A stretch of DNA of 64,000 nucleotides, from the NCBI RefSeq assembly GCF_006965485.1, contig NZ_CP041360.1, positions 7,854,501 through 7,918,500 of the forward strand, read 5' to 3'. Position 1 is the first letter of the stretch. Every line of letters begins with the position of its first letter. The stretch is from Spirosoma sp. KCTC 42546. Lineage in GTDB: Bacteria > Bacteroidota > Bacteroidia > Cytophagales > Spirosomataceae. The position numbers and the translations under genes were made by a program. The notes below the pieces were generated by a model that searched no databases, was not told where the DNA came from, and saw nothing but the letters and a program-made list of their open reading frames with translations. This document shows, one piece after another, positions 26,283 through 33,883 of this stretch.

Positions 26283-27209
26283 TTACTTAATTTCACTTAA
26301 AACTTTACTTATATAGGCAAACTCAGGTGTTTTAACTTCTTTCTTTCTTAATCTATATGCCGTTGCATTTAAGTTTTTTATAGTGATGATATTGCCTTGT
26401 TTACTACAAAACATCAGCCTATTGTCAAGCACAGCTCTCCAGTCACGATTACCTATAAATTTCTTTTCCTCACTTAAGGAAAAGAGATACACAAGAGCTT
26501 CTGTACTACCTATCCAGATTATATTACCCGGTGAACTTGAGCTTAATATTATTAAAACATCATTTAAGTCTGTTCCTCTTATAAAGAACTTTTTAAGTGA
26601 TCTAATAAGGGTATTCAACTTCTTTCTAGACAATGACCACGCTAGAACATCCTCGTATAATGAATAACGATGTTCCCATGTACGCTTTAAGGTTCCTTTG
26701 TATCTGCATATTTTTTGTAGAAAGACGATTTCCCTGTAGCAATCGTCAAGGTATAATTTCCAACGTATTAAATACATTAGTCTTTCATCTATACCATAAG
26801 CAGATGAAAGATTTAGATTACTAGGCAGGTAATCGCATTTACTTAACGTTAAATAAACATCACGTCTGGATAATTCAAATATACGTCTACCCATTTCTTT
26901 CAAATCGGGGGTAAAATACCTATTACTTAAAGAGCTTCCTTTTAATAAATATGTTAAGACGTCTTTATAGAGCCTAAGAATATTTTTCCTTTCATCTAAA
27001 GACATTTCTTCCAATTCAAGCACAATACTTCCTATATAATCATCTGGAAAACGCCATTCCCGATAATACGTGTAGCATAGTTCAAGAAACTCCTTTGGTG
27101 AACTTATCATAGGCAAGCATACCTCACCCTCTGCGCAAATTATATTATTTACTTTAACTACATACTTTACTAGCTCATCATGTTCCATCTTGCTTACTAC
27201 TTGTTTCAT
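26283..27209 (-). CDS. AT-rich unknown protein following a recombinase remnant
   Basis: 308 residues, visibly more AT-rich than everything around it and with codon choice to match (many AAA, ATA, TTA), so probably acquired. Largely helical, basic in the middle (RKKLNTLIRSLKKFFIRG). The C-terminal third (IIWIGSTEALVYLFSLSEEKKF, then RDWRAVLDNRL) resembles the W-x-x-S-x-x-x-L-x-x-L pattern of the RteC excision regulators of Bacteroides conjugative transposons, but only weakly. The start codon overlaps the stop of the broken tyrosine recombinase as ATGA, so the two were once one operon. Confidence 0.7.
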   Translation of the reverse strand: MKQVVSKMEHDELVKYVVKVNNIICAEGEVCLPMISSPKEFLELCYTYYREWRFPDDYIGSIVLELEEMSLDERKNILRLYKDVLTYLLKGSSLSNRYFTPDLKEMGRRIFELSRRDVYLTLSKCDYLPSNLNLSSAYGIDERLMYLIRWKLYLDDCYREIVFLQKICRYKGTLKRTWEHRYSLYEDVLAWSLSRKKLNTLIRSLKKFFIRGTDLNDVLIILSSSSPGNIIWIGSTEALVYLFSLSEEKKFIGNRDWRAVLDNRLMFCSKQGNIITIKNLNATAYRLRKKEVKTPEFAYISKVLSEIK

Positions 27210-27411
27210 AGCTCTATTTCAGGCAAGCGATTAACAGCATTTTGTTTCAGCACATACGTTAGAGCATGCTCCAGACTGGCATGGCCTAACACGTAAAAAC
27301 CGTTTTAACATCAGTCCCATAGATCAGGAGCAGGAGGTTAGCTGCAAAGGAATGACACTTTACAGGGAACATAACCATTCTGCTCAGTCCCACTCCCTTT
27401 TCTGAGTTTGA
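27206..27411 (-). pseudogene. tyrosine recombinase C-terminal remnant
   Basis: Two minus-strand frames together spell the recombinase C-terminal boxes. The first gives VKCHSFAANLLLLIYGTDVKTV; after a one-base deletion in a T-run near 27300 the second gives YVLGHASLEHALTYVLKQ and the stop at 27206-27208. In family members the first box reads LRHSFATHLL; here the catalytic Arg is a Cys (TGT in place of CGT). The box II His (LGH) and the nucleophile Tyr (LTYV) remain. There is an in-frame stop just beyond 27411, so the N-terminal two-thirds is gone. Shift, truncation and lost Arg make it inactive. Confidence 0.75.
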
Positions 27412-27694
27412 CAATCACCTCCTGTCTTTGCAATTATTCAGCGGTTATAATCCATTGGTAAACATACAAATAAGGCGTAAAAGTGAGGTACAAAAACAGT
27501 AGATGACAGATTAGACACAACCTCTGGCGTGTTCAACTAAATGAAACGGAAGTCTCCAGCATCTTTCGTTCCTTTTGCTGGTACCTTTACTCCTAAGCAG
27601 GCCTCTAACGGAGATGTACTCCCCTTTATTAGTCCCCCTGGATAACCTTTCGCCATATCAGTATGGCTCACCTCGTGTTCTGCGTTACCTTACT
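27412..27694. other. intergenic region upstream of the MreB-like gene
   Basis: With the remnant to its left this makes 486 bp without an intact gene. The open reading frame of the MreB gene extends 40 codons into it, but that part has no MreB similarity. I see no TAnnTTTG box or long hairpin. Confidence 0.4.
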
Positions 27695-28720
27695 ATGGGA
27701 CTTTTTAATTTTTTAACCAGTGACATTGCCATTGATCTGGGCACGGCCAATACCTTGATTATTCAGAATGATCGGATTGTAGTCGACGAACCTTCTATTA
27801 TTGCCATGGACAAGATCTCCGGGAAGGTGATGGCCATTGGGCATAAGGCCATGCAAATGCATGGAAAAACCAACGAGAATATTAAAACCATTCGCCCCCT
27901 GAAAGATGGGGTGATTGCCGATTTTACAGCCGCCGAACTGATGATTCGGGGAATGGTGAAAATGCTGGAAACAGGTAGTAAGCTATTCTCCCCCTCTCAC
28001 CGAATGGTTGTGTGCATTCCATCCGGTATTACTGAAGTAGAGAAACGAGCCGTAAAAGACTCCTGCGAACACGCTGGGGCCAAAGAAGTCTATCTGGTGT
28101 ATGAACCTATTGCGGCTGCTATCGGCATAGGCATTGACATTACGCAACCCAACGGCACGATGATCATCGACATTGGGGGCGGCACCACGGAAATTGCCGT
28201 GATTGCGCTATCAGGAATCGTTTGTGAACAATCCATCCGCATTGCGGGCGACGTCTTCACTCGCGACATTGTCGATTACATGCGTCGGGAACACAATTTA
28301 CTCATTGGCGAGCGGTCGGCGGAGCAAATCAAAATGCAGGTTGGCTCGGCTTTACCTGAACTGGCCAATCCACCTGCCGATTACGAAATCCGTGGGCGTG
28401 ACCTGATGACGGGTATCCCGAAAGAAATTAAGGTAACCTATAGTGAAATTGCTTACTGTCTCGACAAATCCATTGCCAAGATCGAAGAAGCCACGATGAA
28501 GGCGCTGGAAATGGCACCACCCGAATTATCAGCCGATATCTTCACCAATGGCATTCACTTAACAGGTGGAGGTGCCTTACTACATGGCCTCGACCAGCGA
28601 CTAGCCTCTAAGACAAAACTACCCATTCACGTAGCCGACGATCCACTCAAGGCGGTAGTGAAGGGAACAGGGGAGGTGATCAAGAATCTGGAGATGTACC
28701 AATCGGTTCTGATTCGCTAA
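27695..28720 (+). CDS. MreB-like actin homologue, orphan copy
   Basis: 341 residues, full length for MreB. Visible: phosphate 1 DIAIDLGTANTLI (residues about 10-22), the PSIIAMD segment, phosphate 2 IDIGGGTTEIAVIALSG, and the adenosine loop GGGALLHGLDQRLA. MreB polymerises under the membrane to guide cell-wall synthesis in rods. Normally mreC and mreD follow at once; here the next gene is convergent and unrelated, so this is a stand-alone paralogue. The start MGLFNFLTSDIAIDLG at 27695 matches the usual MreB opening; the longer frame is leader sequence. Its position beside a recombinase scar may reflect an insertion between it and former neighbours. Confidence 0.93.
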   Translation: MGLFNFLTSDIAIDLGTANTLIIQNDRIVVDEPSIIAMDKISGKVMAIGHKAMQMHGKTNENIKTIRPLKDGVIADFTAAELMIRGMVKMLETGSKLFSPSHRMVVCIPSGITEVEKRAVKDSCEHAGAKEVYLVYEPIAAAIGIGIDITQPNGTMIIDIGGGTTEIAVIALSGIVCEQSIRIAGDVFTRDIVDYMRREHNLLIGERSAEQIKMQVGSALPELANPPADYEIRGRDLMTGIPKEIKVTYSEIAYCLDKSIAKIEEATMKALEMAPPELSADIFTNGIHLTGGGALLHGLDQRLASKTKLPIHVADDPLKAVVKGTGEVIKNLEMYQSVLIR

Positions 28721-28753
28721 GCGATTGGGCTTCCGATTCTGGTGGACCTTATT

Positions 28754-28807
28754 GATCCTTTTGATTCTATTGTATTGATAGTCAAAGGCAATAGAATCAA
28801 AAGGATC
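28754..28807. repeat. perfect 19-bp hairpin between convergent genes
   Basis: Arms 28754-28772 and 28789-28807 perfectly complementary, loop 16. It sits between mreB-like and the convergent small gene, suitable as a shared terminator. Confidence 0.85.
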
Positions 28808-28813
28808 TAAACG

Positions 28814-29152
28814 TTAAGCTACGAGGGATAGCATTATCTCACTGGCTCGTTTAGAAATTGCGCCTAATTTAGTAGCTGAGTCGGCCAGTTCGATCTCCTG
28901 TTGCCAGCCAACCAGATGAGGTCGTAGACGGCTAAACTCCGTAGTTTTGCTTAGATCGACTAAGGCTCTATCTAAAAGAGATTTAACGGATGCAAGGGCC
29001 TTAATAACCGTTTTGTTCCCCATAGATTCACCGCGCTCCGCAATGAACAACACTTCGAAGTTGCGGGCCTGTAGCTGGTACTTATCACCCAGTCCCCGGT
29101 GTACGATATTCTTGTAGGAACCGACATAGGATTGAAAATCCTGATCACTCAT
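28814..29152 (-). CDS. small helical protein of unknown function
   Basis: 112 residues, no signal peptide or membrane helix. Predicted mainly helical: DFQSYVGSYKNIVHRGLG, TVIKALASVKSLLDRALVDL, and AISKRASEIMLSL. It has the look of a four-helix bundle but lacks the motifs of the 23S rRNA intervening-sequence four-helix family. It is an isolated gene ending against the hairpin shared with the MreB-like gene. I do not recognise it. Confidence 0.65.
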   Translation of the reverse strand: MSDQDFQSYVGSYKNIVHRGLGDKYQLQARNFEVLFIAERGESMGNKTVIKALASVKSLLDRALVDLSKTTEFSRLRPHLVGWQQEIELADSATKLGAISKRASEIMLSLVA

Positions 29153-29471
29153 AGTATTCTGATTTTTCTTAAATATAACTTAAATACAAGCGGAATCAGA
29201 ATAATTTAAATTTTATCTGTTGATTTCGAGCTATTTGTGGTGCTGATTGGGTGAGTTACGAGGAAAATGCAGGGGTTGTAAAGTCAATTAGGATACAGGG
29301 CTTTCTGCTATTAAGATTTAAAGTCAAGTTGATCATTTTCCTTACCAAAGGCCCCTCTATGCTTTAAACAATCTTGATATTTACAGCTACTTAAGCTAAC
29401 ATTGCGCATCTCCACAGCTAATTTACTAGAGCTGTAATTACAGGATAATTTCGGCATGGTTTCGGCAATAT
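29153..29471. other. 319-bp gap upstream of the small helical gene
   Basis: AT-rich, with no plausible ORF, no hairpin over 15 bp and no clear promoter box seen on either strand. Confidence 0.4.
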
Positions 29472-29516
29472 AAAAGAAAAACCTCTAACCGCCTGATTAA
29501 CAGACAATTAGAGGTT
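29472..29516 (-). terminator. terminator after tRNA-Leu
   Basis: On the minus strand AACCTCTAA (29508-29516) pairs with TTAGAGGTT (29480-29488) and is followed by a run of T with one C. It lies 4 bases past the tRNA CCA end. Confidence 0.75.
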
Positions 29517-29520
29517 CACT

Positions 29521-29846
29521 TGGTACCAGGAGCGGGAGTCGAACCCGCACGGGCTTGAGGCCCACAGGATTTTCGTACCAACTACAGCTTTCGCTGCTCT
29601 TTGCCCTATGCAAAGATTTGTGGTCTGGACTTTCTCTTCACCTTATCACGCTACTGGCGTGACGTAGGTGCCGCCTGTTAAGTCTCTACACCTTCCACAC
29701 TCACTTTCGTGAGTAGGCTTGGCTCGGGATTGCCAATCGTCACCGATAAGGTTTCCCCGAATTTAAGCGGTTCTACTGCGAACATTTCCATTCGCGCACT
29801 CAAATTGCTTTAAGTCCGGCGTGTCTACCAATTCCACCATCCCGGC
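29521..29846 (-). tRNA. tRNA-Leu (UAA) interrupted by a group I intron
   Basis: Exon 1 is 29812-29846 (35 nt) and exon 2 is 29521-29573 (53 nt), together 88 nt with encoded CCA. Exon 1 starts GCCGGGATGGTGGAATTGG, the usual bacterial tRNA-Leu opening; exon 2 carries a long variable arm and the T-arm GCGGGTTCGACTCCCGC. The acceptor pairs GCCGGGA with TCCTGGT including wobbles. The anticodon is UAA, formed only after joining, with the interruption between its first and second bases. One stem pair in the anticodon arm (position 28-42) is C-U, a mismatch worth noting. It is downstream of tRNA-Gly. Confidence 0.93.
29574..29811 (-). other. group I intron in the tRNA-Leu(UAA) anticodon loop
   Basis: 238 nt with no ORF. 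Evidence for group I: the exon end ACUU can pair with GAGU in the intron (P1), leaving the conserved U-G wobble at the 5' splice site; the last intron base is G; P7 strands GACT (in TGTAGAGACT) and AGTC (in GAAAGTCCAGACC) are present; the P4-P6 region shows CGGGGAAACC and GGCAATCCCGAGCC. The wording of these core blocks is that of the cyanobacterial and plastid trnL(UAA) introns, and the insertion site is the same (after U34). Predicted self-splicing and guanosine-dependent. Confidence 0.92.
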
Positions 29847-29873
29847 ATTCCTTTCTGCCGAAGCAGACATTTA

Positions 29874-29898
29874 CAAAAAAAGCACCGGGTTCGGTGCC
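29874..29898 (-). terminator. terminator between tRNA-Gly and tRNA-Leu
   Basis: On the minus strand GCACCG, a 4-base loop, CGGTGC, then seven T residues. A textbook terminator immediately after tRNA-Gly, implying that the downstream tRNA-Leu depends on read-through or on its own promoter. Confidence 0.8.
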
Positions 29899-29904
29899 TC
29901 TTTG

Positions 29905-29980
29905 TGGAGCGAAAGACGGGGTTCGAACCCGCGACCTCGACCTTGGCAAGGTCGCGCTCTACCAGCTGAGCTACTTTCGC
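29905..29980 (-). tRNA. tRNA-Gly (GCC)
   Basis: 76 nt including encoded CCA. Acceptor GCGAAAG pairs with CTTTCGC, D-arm AGCTCAGCTGGTAGAGC, anticodon loop TTGCCAA (GCC), T-arm with GGTTCGAACCC. It is the first gene after the promoter at 30019-30048. Confidence 0.97.
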
Positions 29981-30018
29981 GTTTAACAATTTGCCACTCT
30001 TTCGGCGAATTGTGGATG

Positions 30019-30048
30019 CAAAATTAGGCTATTTTCTTCGCTTGTCAA
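30019..30048 (-). promoter_or_regulatory. strong promoter for the tRNA genes
   Basis: On the minus strand TTG (30046-30048, within TTGACA), 19 bases, then TAATTTTG (30019-30026), an exact TAnnTTTG box. About 38 bases remain to the tRNA-Gly 5' end. The best-matching promoter in the window. Confidence 0.6.
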
Positions 30049-30130
30049 GTCCTGACCACAAAAAAATTTCAAAAAATCTGGTTATCCCGCCAGCAAAAAC
30101 TGATTCTGAATGAGTTACCGTCTGGTTTTT

Positions 30131-31834
30131 TTACAACAATGGTTCATTCACCTGCGTATCGAACACGCCCGTTAGTACCTGACCGTTCCGCTTCACCTGT
30201 ACCCAGATGCGGTAATGACCGGCCCGTGGAAAGGCATAGGGGAACTCAACCATGTTGTTCGTTTTCATGGTATGAGCCATACCCGGCATACTTGCCGCCA
30301 GTAACTTATTCTTTTCAGCATCGGGCAGTGTTTTAAGCTTAGCGATGTAGGTATCAATGCTATCGCTGAACCGGGCAGCATTCGGGTAATGGAATGTTCG
30401 GGCCGTATCGGCGATGCGACCTACCAGTGAGCCCTCTGCCGCCATTGAGTACGTACCTACAGGGTGCAGGTGAATGTATACGGTGCCATCGGAGCGTAGA
30501 ATTACTGCGTGACCACCCATGCCCAGATACGGTTCCAGCGAGGCTGCTTTCCCCTGTGCATCGGCCACTGCAAATCTTAGTGAGTACAGTTTTCCTGCTT
30601 CCAGAATCTGCGACGATTTGTCCATCCAGATCATCGAAGAGCCATCCGAAAGTTTCACGCTGGCACCGGGTTTACCACACACCACCATGTCATTGTCCAG
30701 ATGGGGCACGTTTACCGCGCTGGCTTTTACACCCATCGGTTCGGTTACCAGCCAGCTATCGTCCAGGTCAGTTGGTTTTGCGTTGGCTGCAGCTTCAGGT
30801 GTAATCTTCAGAGAAGGGATGTCCACCGTATCGGTCATTGTTTCGGCAAATCCACTCCGGTATACTACATCGGTATAGAGCAGGTATTTACCACCGGGTA
30901 AGGGTGGTAGTGCTGACTCGTAGTTTAATGTATCCCGGCGGTTGGGGTGCAAATGGGCAAAGGCATCCAGCCCCGGCATCCTGACCATAAAAGCGTGCAT
31001 CAGCTTACCATGATCGGGCAATAGAAAACTAAATAGTCGACGCGTTCTGCGACCAGTTCCAAAGCCAGTGGTATCAAATTGAATCGTCAGTTGCCGCTGG
31101 GCGTTGGCAATACGAACCGATGTGTTAATCGACGTTGGCCGATACAGTTGCACATCGCGATAGTCTTCAGCCGTGCTGGTCCACCAGGCCCGCCAGCCGG
31201 TTAAGATCAACACAACCACCGCCAGGCCAACTCCCATACCCACCAGTCTTCGTCGGCGAAGTGTGGCCGGAGTTTTCTCACCGGGAACCAGTACGCCATC
31301 GGCATTACTGGCACCAATAATGGTAACGAGCATAACCACCAACAATAACCCCATAGCAGCCAATCCGAAACCGGTCCCCTCGGGCATCTCACGAAGGGCC
31401 GTTGCCATCGCCACTACAGGTACGACAACCTGCTGTTTACCGTCGGGGCCGTCGATACTCAGCTCAATACTTGATGAGCCAGAGTCCATTAGCCACAAAT
31501 CTCCTTCGTACCGATTAGCTCCAGTCGGGGTCAGAATGTCGTGCGTGGGTGCACCCTTATCGCCCGAACGAAAATAAATCGGTCGCGCGCCGATACTACT
31601 CACCCGCCCCTGTTCCACAAAAACCGTAACCATAGCTGTTCCGGGGACTACGTCAGGTGGTTTTATGCTAATTAACAACTGGTACTTACCGACCTGTTTC
31701 TGCACAATCACCCCCGAGCTACCTACGTGAGCGGTTGCAATGAGTGAATGTGCGAATGATAGAATGAGTGAATAGACTATAGCAAGGCGTATGACTCGGC
31801 TGTGGATTCGTTTAGTGCTTACTGTTGGATTCAT
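30131..31834 (-). CDS. membrane-anchored His-motif protein of unknown function
   Basis: 567 residues. A signal peptide (SLILSFAHSLIATAHVG) leads into an extracytoplasmic domain (about 38-150), two transmembrane helices (about 157-174 and 199-215), and a second extracytoplasmic part with two similar metal-ligand-like motifs: HAFMVRMPGLDAFAHLHP (HLHP at 294-297) and MGGHAVILRSDGTVYIHLHP (HLHP at 455-458). Each pairs a His-Ala strand with an HLHP strand, as in copper-binding or cupredoxin-like folds. Also MPGMAHTMK with spaced His/Met near the end. Probably handles a metal at the membrane surface; the ion is unknown. It follows the 397-residue membrane gene by 41 bases, so they are an operon. 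Confidence 0.75.
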   Translation of the reverse strand: MNPTVSTKRIHSRVIRLAIVYSLILSFAHSLIATAHVGSSGVIVQKQVGKYQLLISIKPPDVVPGTAMVTVFVEQGRVSSIGARPIYFRSGDKGAPTHDILTPTGANRYEGDLWLMDSGSSSIELSIDGPDGKQQVVVPVVAMATALREMPEGTGFGLAAMGLLLVVMLVTIIGASNADGVLVPGEKTPATLRRRRLVGMGVGLAVVVLILTGWRAWWTSTAEDYRDVQLYRPTSINTSVRIANAQRQLTIQFDTTGFGTGRRTRRLFSFLLPDHGKLMHAFMVRMPGLDAFAHLHPNRRDTLNYESALPPLPGGKYLLYTDVVYRSGFAETMTDTVDIPSLKITPEAAANAKPTDLDDSWLVTEPMGVKASAVNVPHLDNDMVVCGKPGASVKLSDGSSMIWMDKSSQILEAGKLYSLRFAVADAQGKAASLEPYLGMGGHAVILRSDGTVYIHLHPVGTYSMAAEGSLVGRIADTARTFHYPNAARFSDSIDTYIAKLKTLPDAEKNKLLAASMPGMAHTMKTNNMVEFPYAFPRAGHYRIWVQVKRNGQVLTGVFDTQVNEPLL

Positions 31835-31875
31835 TTCGTAAAAATTTCATGATCTCTTTCCCTTAATACGCTCAC

Positions 31876-33069
31876 TCAACGGGCTACCCGTTTCATCCAG
31901 TTACCCCATAACAAGCCAACACGGGCCGAGAGAATCGCATAGAGCAGTGCCTTCCCGAAACCGATGGCAAAGTCTGCTGGCGATTGAATGCTCCAGGGTG
32001 GAAAGGCATACCGGTACTCCCAATCGGGGGGACTATTGTATGTCCAGGAGTAGGACAAAAAGAAGCCATTTCGCGCATAAGGCGATGTCTGAAGAAACGT
32101 ACCCACCGGCCACTGAACGGCTAACAGTATCAGTAAAAATGAGACGCCCAACAAAGCGGCCAATAGCCAGTCGTTTAGTTTTCGACCCGTGCCGGCCTTG
32201 TCGAAGCGATGCAGAATCAAGTCCATCACAAAGCCTGGAATGACTAACAGGGGTGGAAAAACGAAGGGTTGGTAGTGCGTGATCGGGTTCAATACCGGCC
32301 CTAGCCGGGGAACGGCCGGAAGGTGCTGAATTATCCAGCTTGGCATCAGCAAAAACAACATAAATAAGCCAGCAATGGTCGTAATAGGCCAACGAAGCAG
32401 GGAGGCTCTCCCCATAGCAACCAAGTAGAATGGCAACGCAATAGCCGCTGTCACGTAATAGCTCGTACTATGGCTGTCGCCCTGCTCCATCGACTCCGAA
32501 AACAGTGTAAACAGCATGGAGAGCAACAAACCGGCTGCAATAGCAAATAACCATTTCAGACGGGTAGCTGTAGCATTAACAAGCTCAGTGTGGTTCCGAT
32601 ACCGGTTTTGCAGCGCCAGTGTACCAATGATGGCACCAAACTGTAAGGTCATGATGCCAATAGCCAGAATCGTGTGCGGAGGGGTCAGAATCTGAACATC
32701 GAGTCCGTAGGTGTTGTGCCACCAGTCGTCGAACGGGGCCGATGTCAGCATCGCCAACGCTCCCCAAACGCAGAACATGGCACCCAACGGGCCGTAAAAA
32801 ACGCCCCAGAACGGTACGGCATCGGCTCTGCCTGGGTGGCTTTTAGTTAATGTCAGATTTAGAATCTGGTAAGCCGAAAACAAACCGGCTACCAGGCCGC
32901 CCACATAAATAACCATGTGTGGAGGAGCAAACAAACCATCGCGCCCAATACTCATGTGCCACATGATGTCCCAAAGCAGGCCCATGATCACACAAAAGGA
33001 AGCGAAAACAACGGCGTAGATATAAATTGGTATACTAAATGGGTGAGAGGAGGAAGAGGAAGATGGCAT
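31876..33069 (-). CDS. polytopic membrane protein with duplicated DxxWH...PPH motif
   Basis: 397 residues, about ten transmembrane helices, no signal peptide. The first third contains the same motif twice: residues 34-51 (D34, W37, H38, G42, D44, PPH 49-51) and 114-132 (D114, W117, H118, G122, D124, PPH 130-132), that is DxxWHx3GxDx(4-5)PPH, each at a helix border. This looks like internal duplication of a ligand-bearing loop, suited to a metal or heme site. I do not recognise the family. It is the first gene of a two-gene operon with the HLHP protein downstream; both probably act together in metal uptake, export or oxidation. Confidence 0.8.
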   Translation of the reverse strand: MPSSSSSSHPFSIPIYIYAVVFASFCVIMGLLWDIMWHMSIGRDGLFAPPHMVIYVGGLVAGLFSAYQILNLTLTKSHPGRADAVPFWGVFYGPLGAMFCVWGALAMLTSAPFDDWWHNTYGLDVQILTPPHTILAIGIMTLQFGAIIGTLALQNRYRNHTELVNATATRLKWLFAIAAGLLLSMLFTLFSESMEQGDSHSTSYYVTAAIALPFYLVAMGRASLLRWPITTIAGLFMLFLLMPSWIIQHLPAVPRLGPVLNPITHYQPFVFPPLLVIPGFVMDLILHRFDKAGTGRKLNDWLLAALLGVSFLLILLAVQWPVGTFLQTSPYARNGFFLSYSWTYNSPPDWEYRYAFPPWSIQSPADFAIGFGKALLYAILSARVGLLWGNWMKRVAR

Positions 33070-33240
33070 AGATGAGGAAATTACCCTTTAGGGTCTAATG
33101 ATGCTGTAAAATACGAAATGTTGCGCAAAGTCGTAAAACCGGTTTGTGCCCATCGTTCACCCACTCTGAGCCAACGGGATACACTTCCATTGATTTATAG
33201 CGTTATTTGCATACCAAAGCGTGTACTTACGTCAGATCCT

Positions 33241-33861
33241 ATGCTCCGTTTCGACTCTCCCGCAAACGTTACGCCATTCGTAGTCAAAGCATTACTGATT
33301 AGCCTTAGTCTATTTATGAGCGCGTGCGTGCCCGATTTTTTATTATCGGACTCAGACTGGGTCGTCATTGAAGCGGGTGAACACGAGCCGAGTCCCGCCC
33401 GTAAATTTGGGTTACTCATCAGCCCCAGTGAAGTATCGGCAACGGTTACGTTCGATAGTAGCTGTATTTACGACGTTGGGGCCGTTGATGCCGACGATTG
33501 GAATAAAGTAATTGGAGTAGGCTTTGTAGGCTCCAAAGACCAACCGCTGGATGGCGTACCTCCTCATCAGGTGGATGGTGCACGGGTAGGCTGGCGCTGG
33601 AACGCTCAGCGTCAACGCATTGACCTCGGTGCGTACATCTATGTAGAAGGCCAGCGAATTGATTTTAAAGTGGCCGAAGTTGCCATCAATACGCCAACCA
33701 AACTAACGATCAAGATCGACTACGATCGAAAAGTTTATCAAGTTTTAGGCGGCAAAACGGTACCCTTTACGCACAACAAGTCGTTTGCCTATAATACCGG
33801 CCTTTATTTTGGCGGTACCAGTGTAGCCCCGCACCGAATACGAGTGAAGATTGTGGATTAA
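33241..33861 (+). CDS. putative lipoprotein with a lectin-like beta domain
   Basis: 206 residues, lipoprotein signal with lipobox FMSAC (Cys about 29). The mature part alternates beta strands (LLISPSEVSATVTFDSSCIY, WNAQRQRIDLGAYIYVEGQRI, KLTIKIDYDRKVYQVLGG, NTGLYFGG), consistent with a jelly-roll of the concanavalin type, but no specific family motif is visible. The frame is open 41 codons upstream without signal character; the Met before LRFDSPANV was chosen. It precedes the AraC gene by 22 bases and may be co-transcribed with it. Function unknown. Confidence 0.78.
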   Translation: MLRFDSPANVTPFVVKALLISLSLFMSACVPDFLLSDSDWVVIEAGEHEPSPARKFGLLISPSEVSATVTFDSSCIYDVGAVDADDWNKVIGVGFVGSKDQPLDGVPPHQVDGARVGWRWNAQRQRIDLGAYIYVEGQRIDFKVAEVAINTPTKLTIKIDYDRKVYQVLGGKTVPFTHNKSFAYNTGLYFGGTSVAPHRIRVKIVD

Positions 33862-33883
33862 GCTTACTTAGCCACCTTCACCC

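Noticed and set aside
29821..30027. A 68-codon open frame over the tRNA region
   Set aside because: It covers tRNA-Leu exon 1 and tRNA-Gly; its sequence is the complement of tRNA genes, not a protein.
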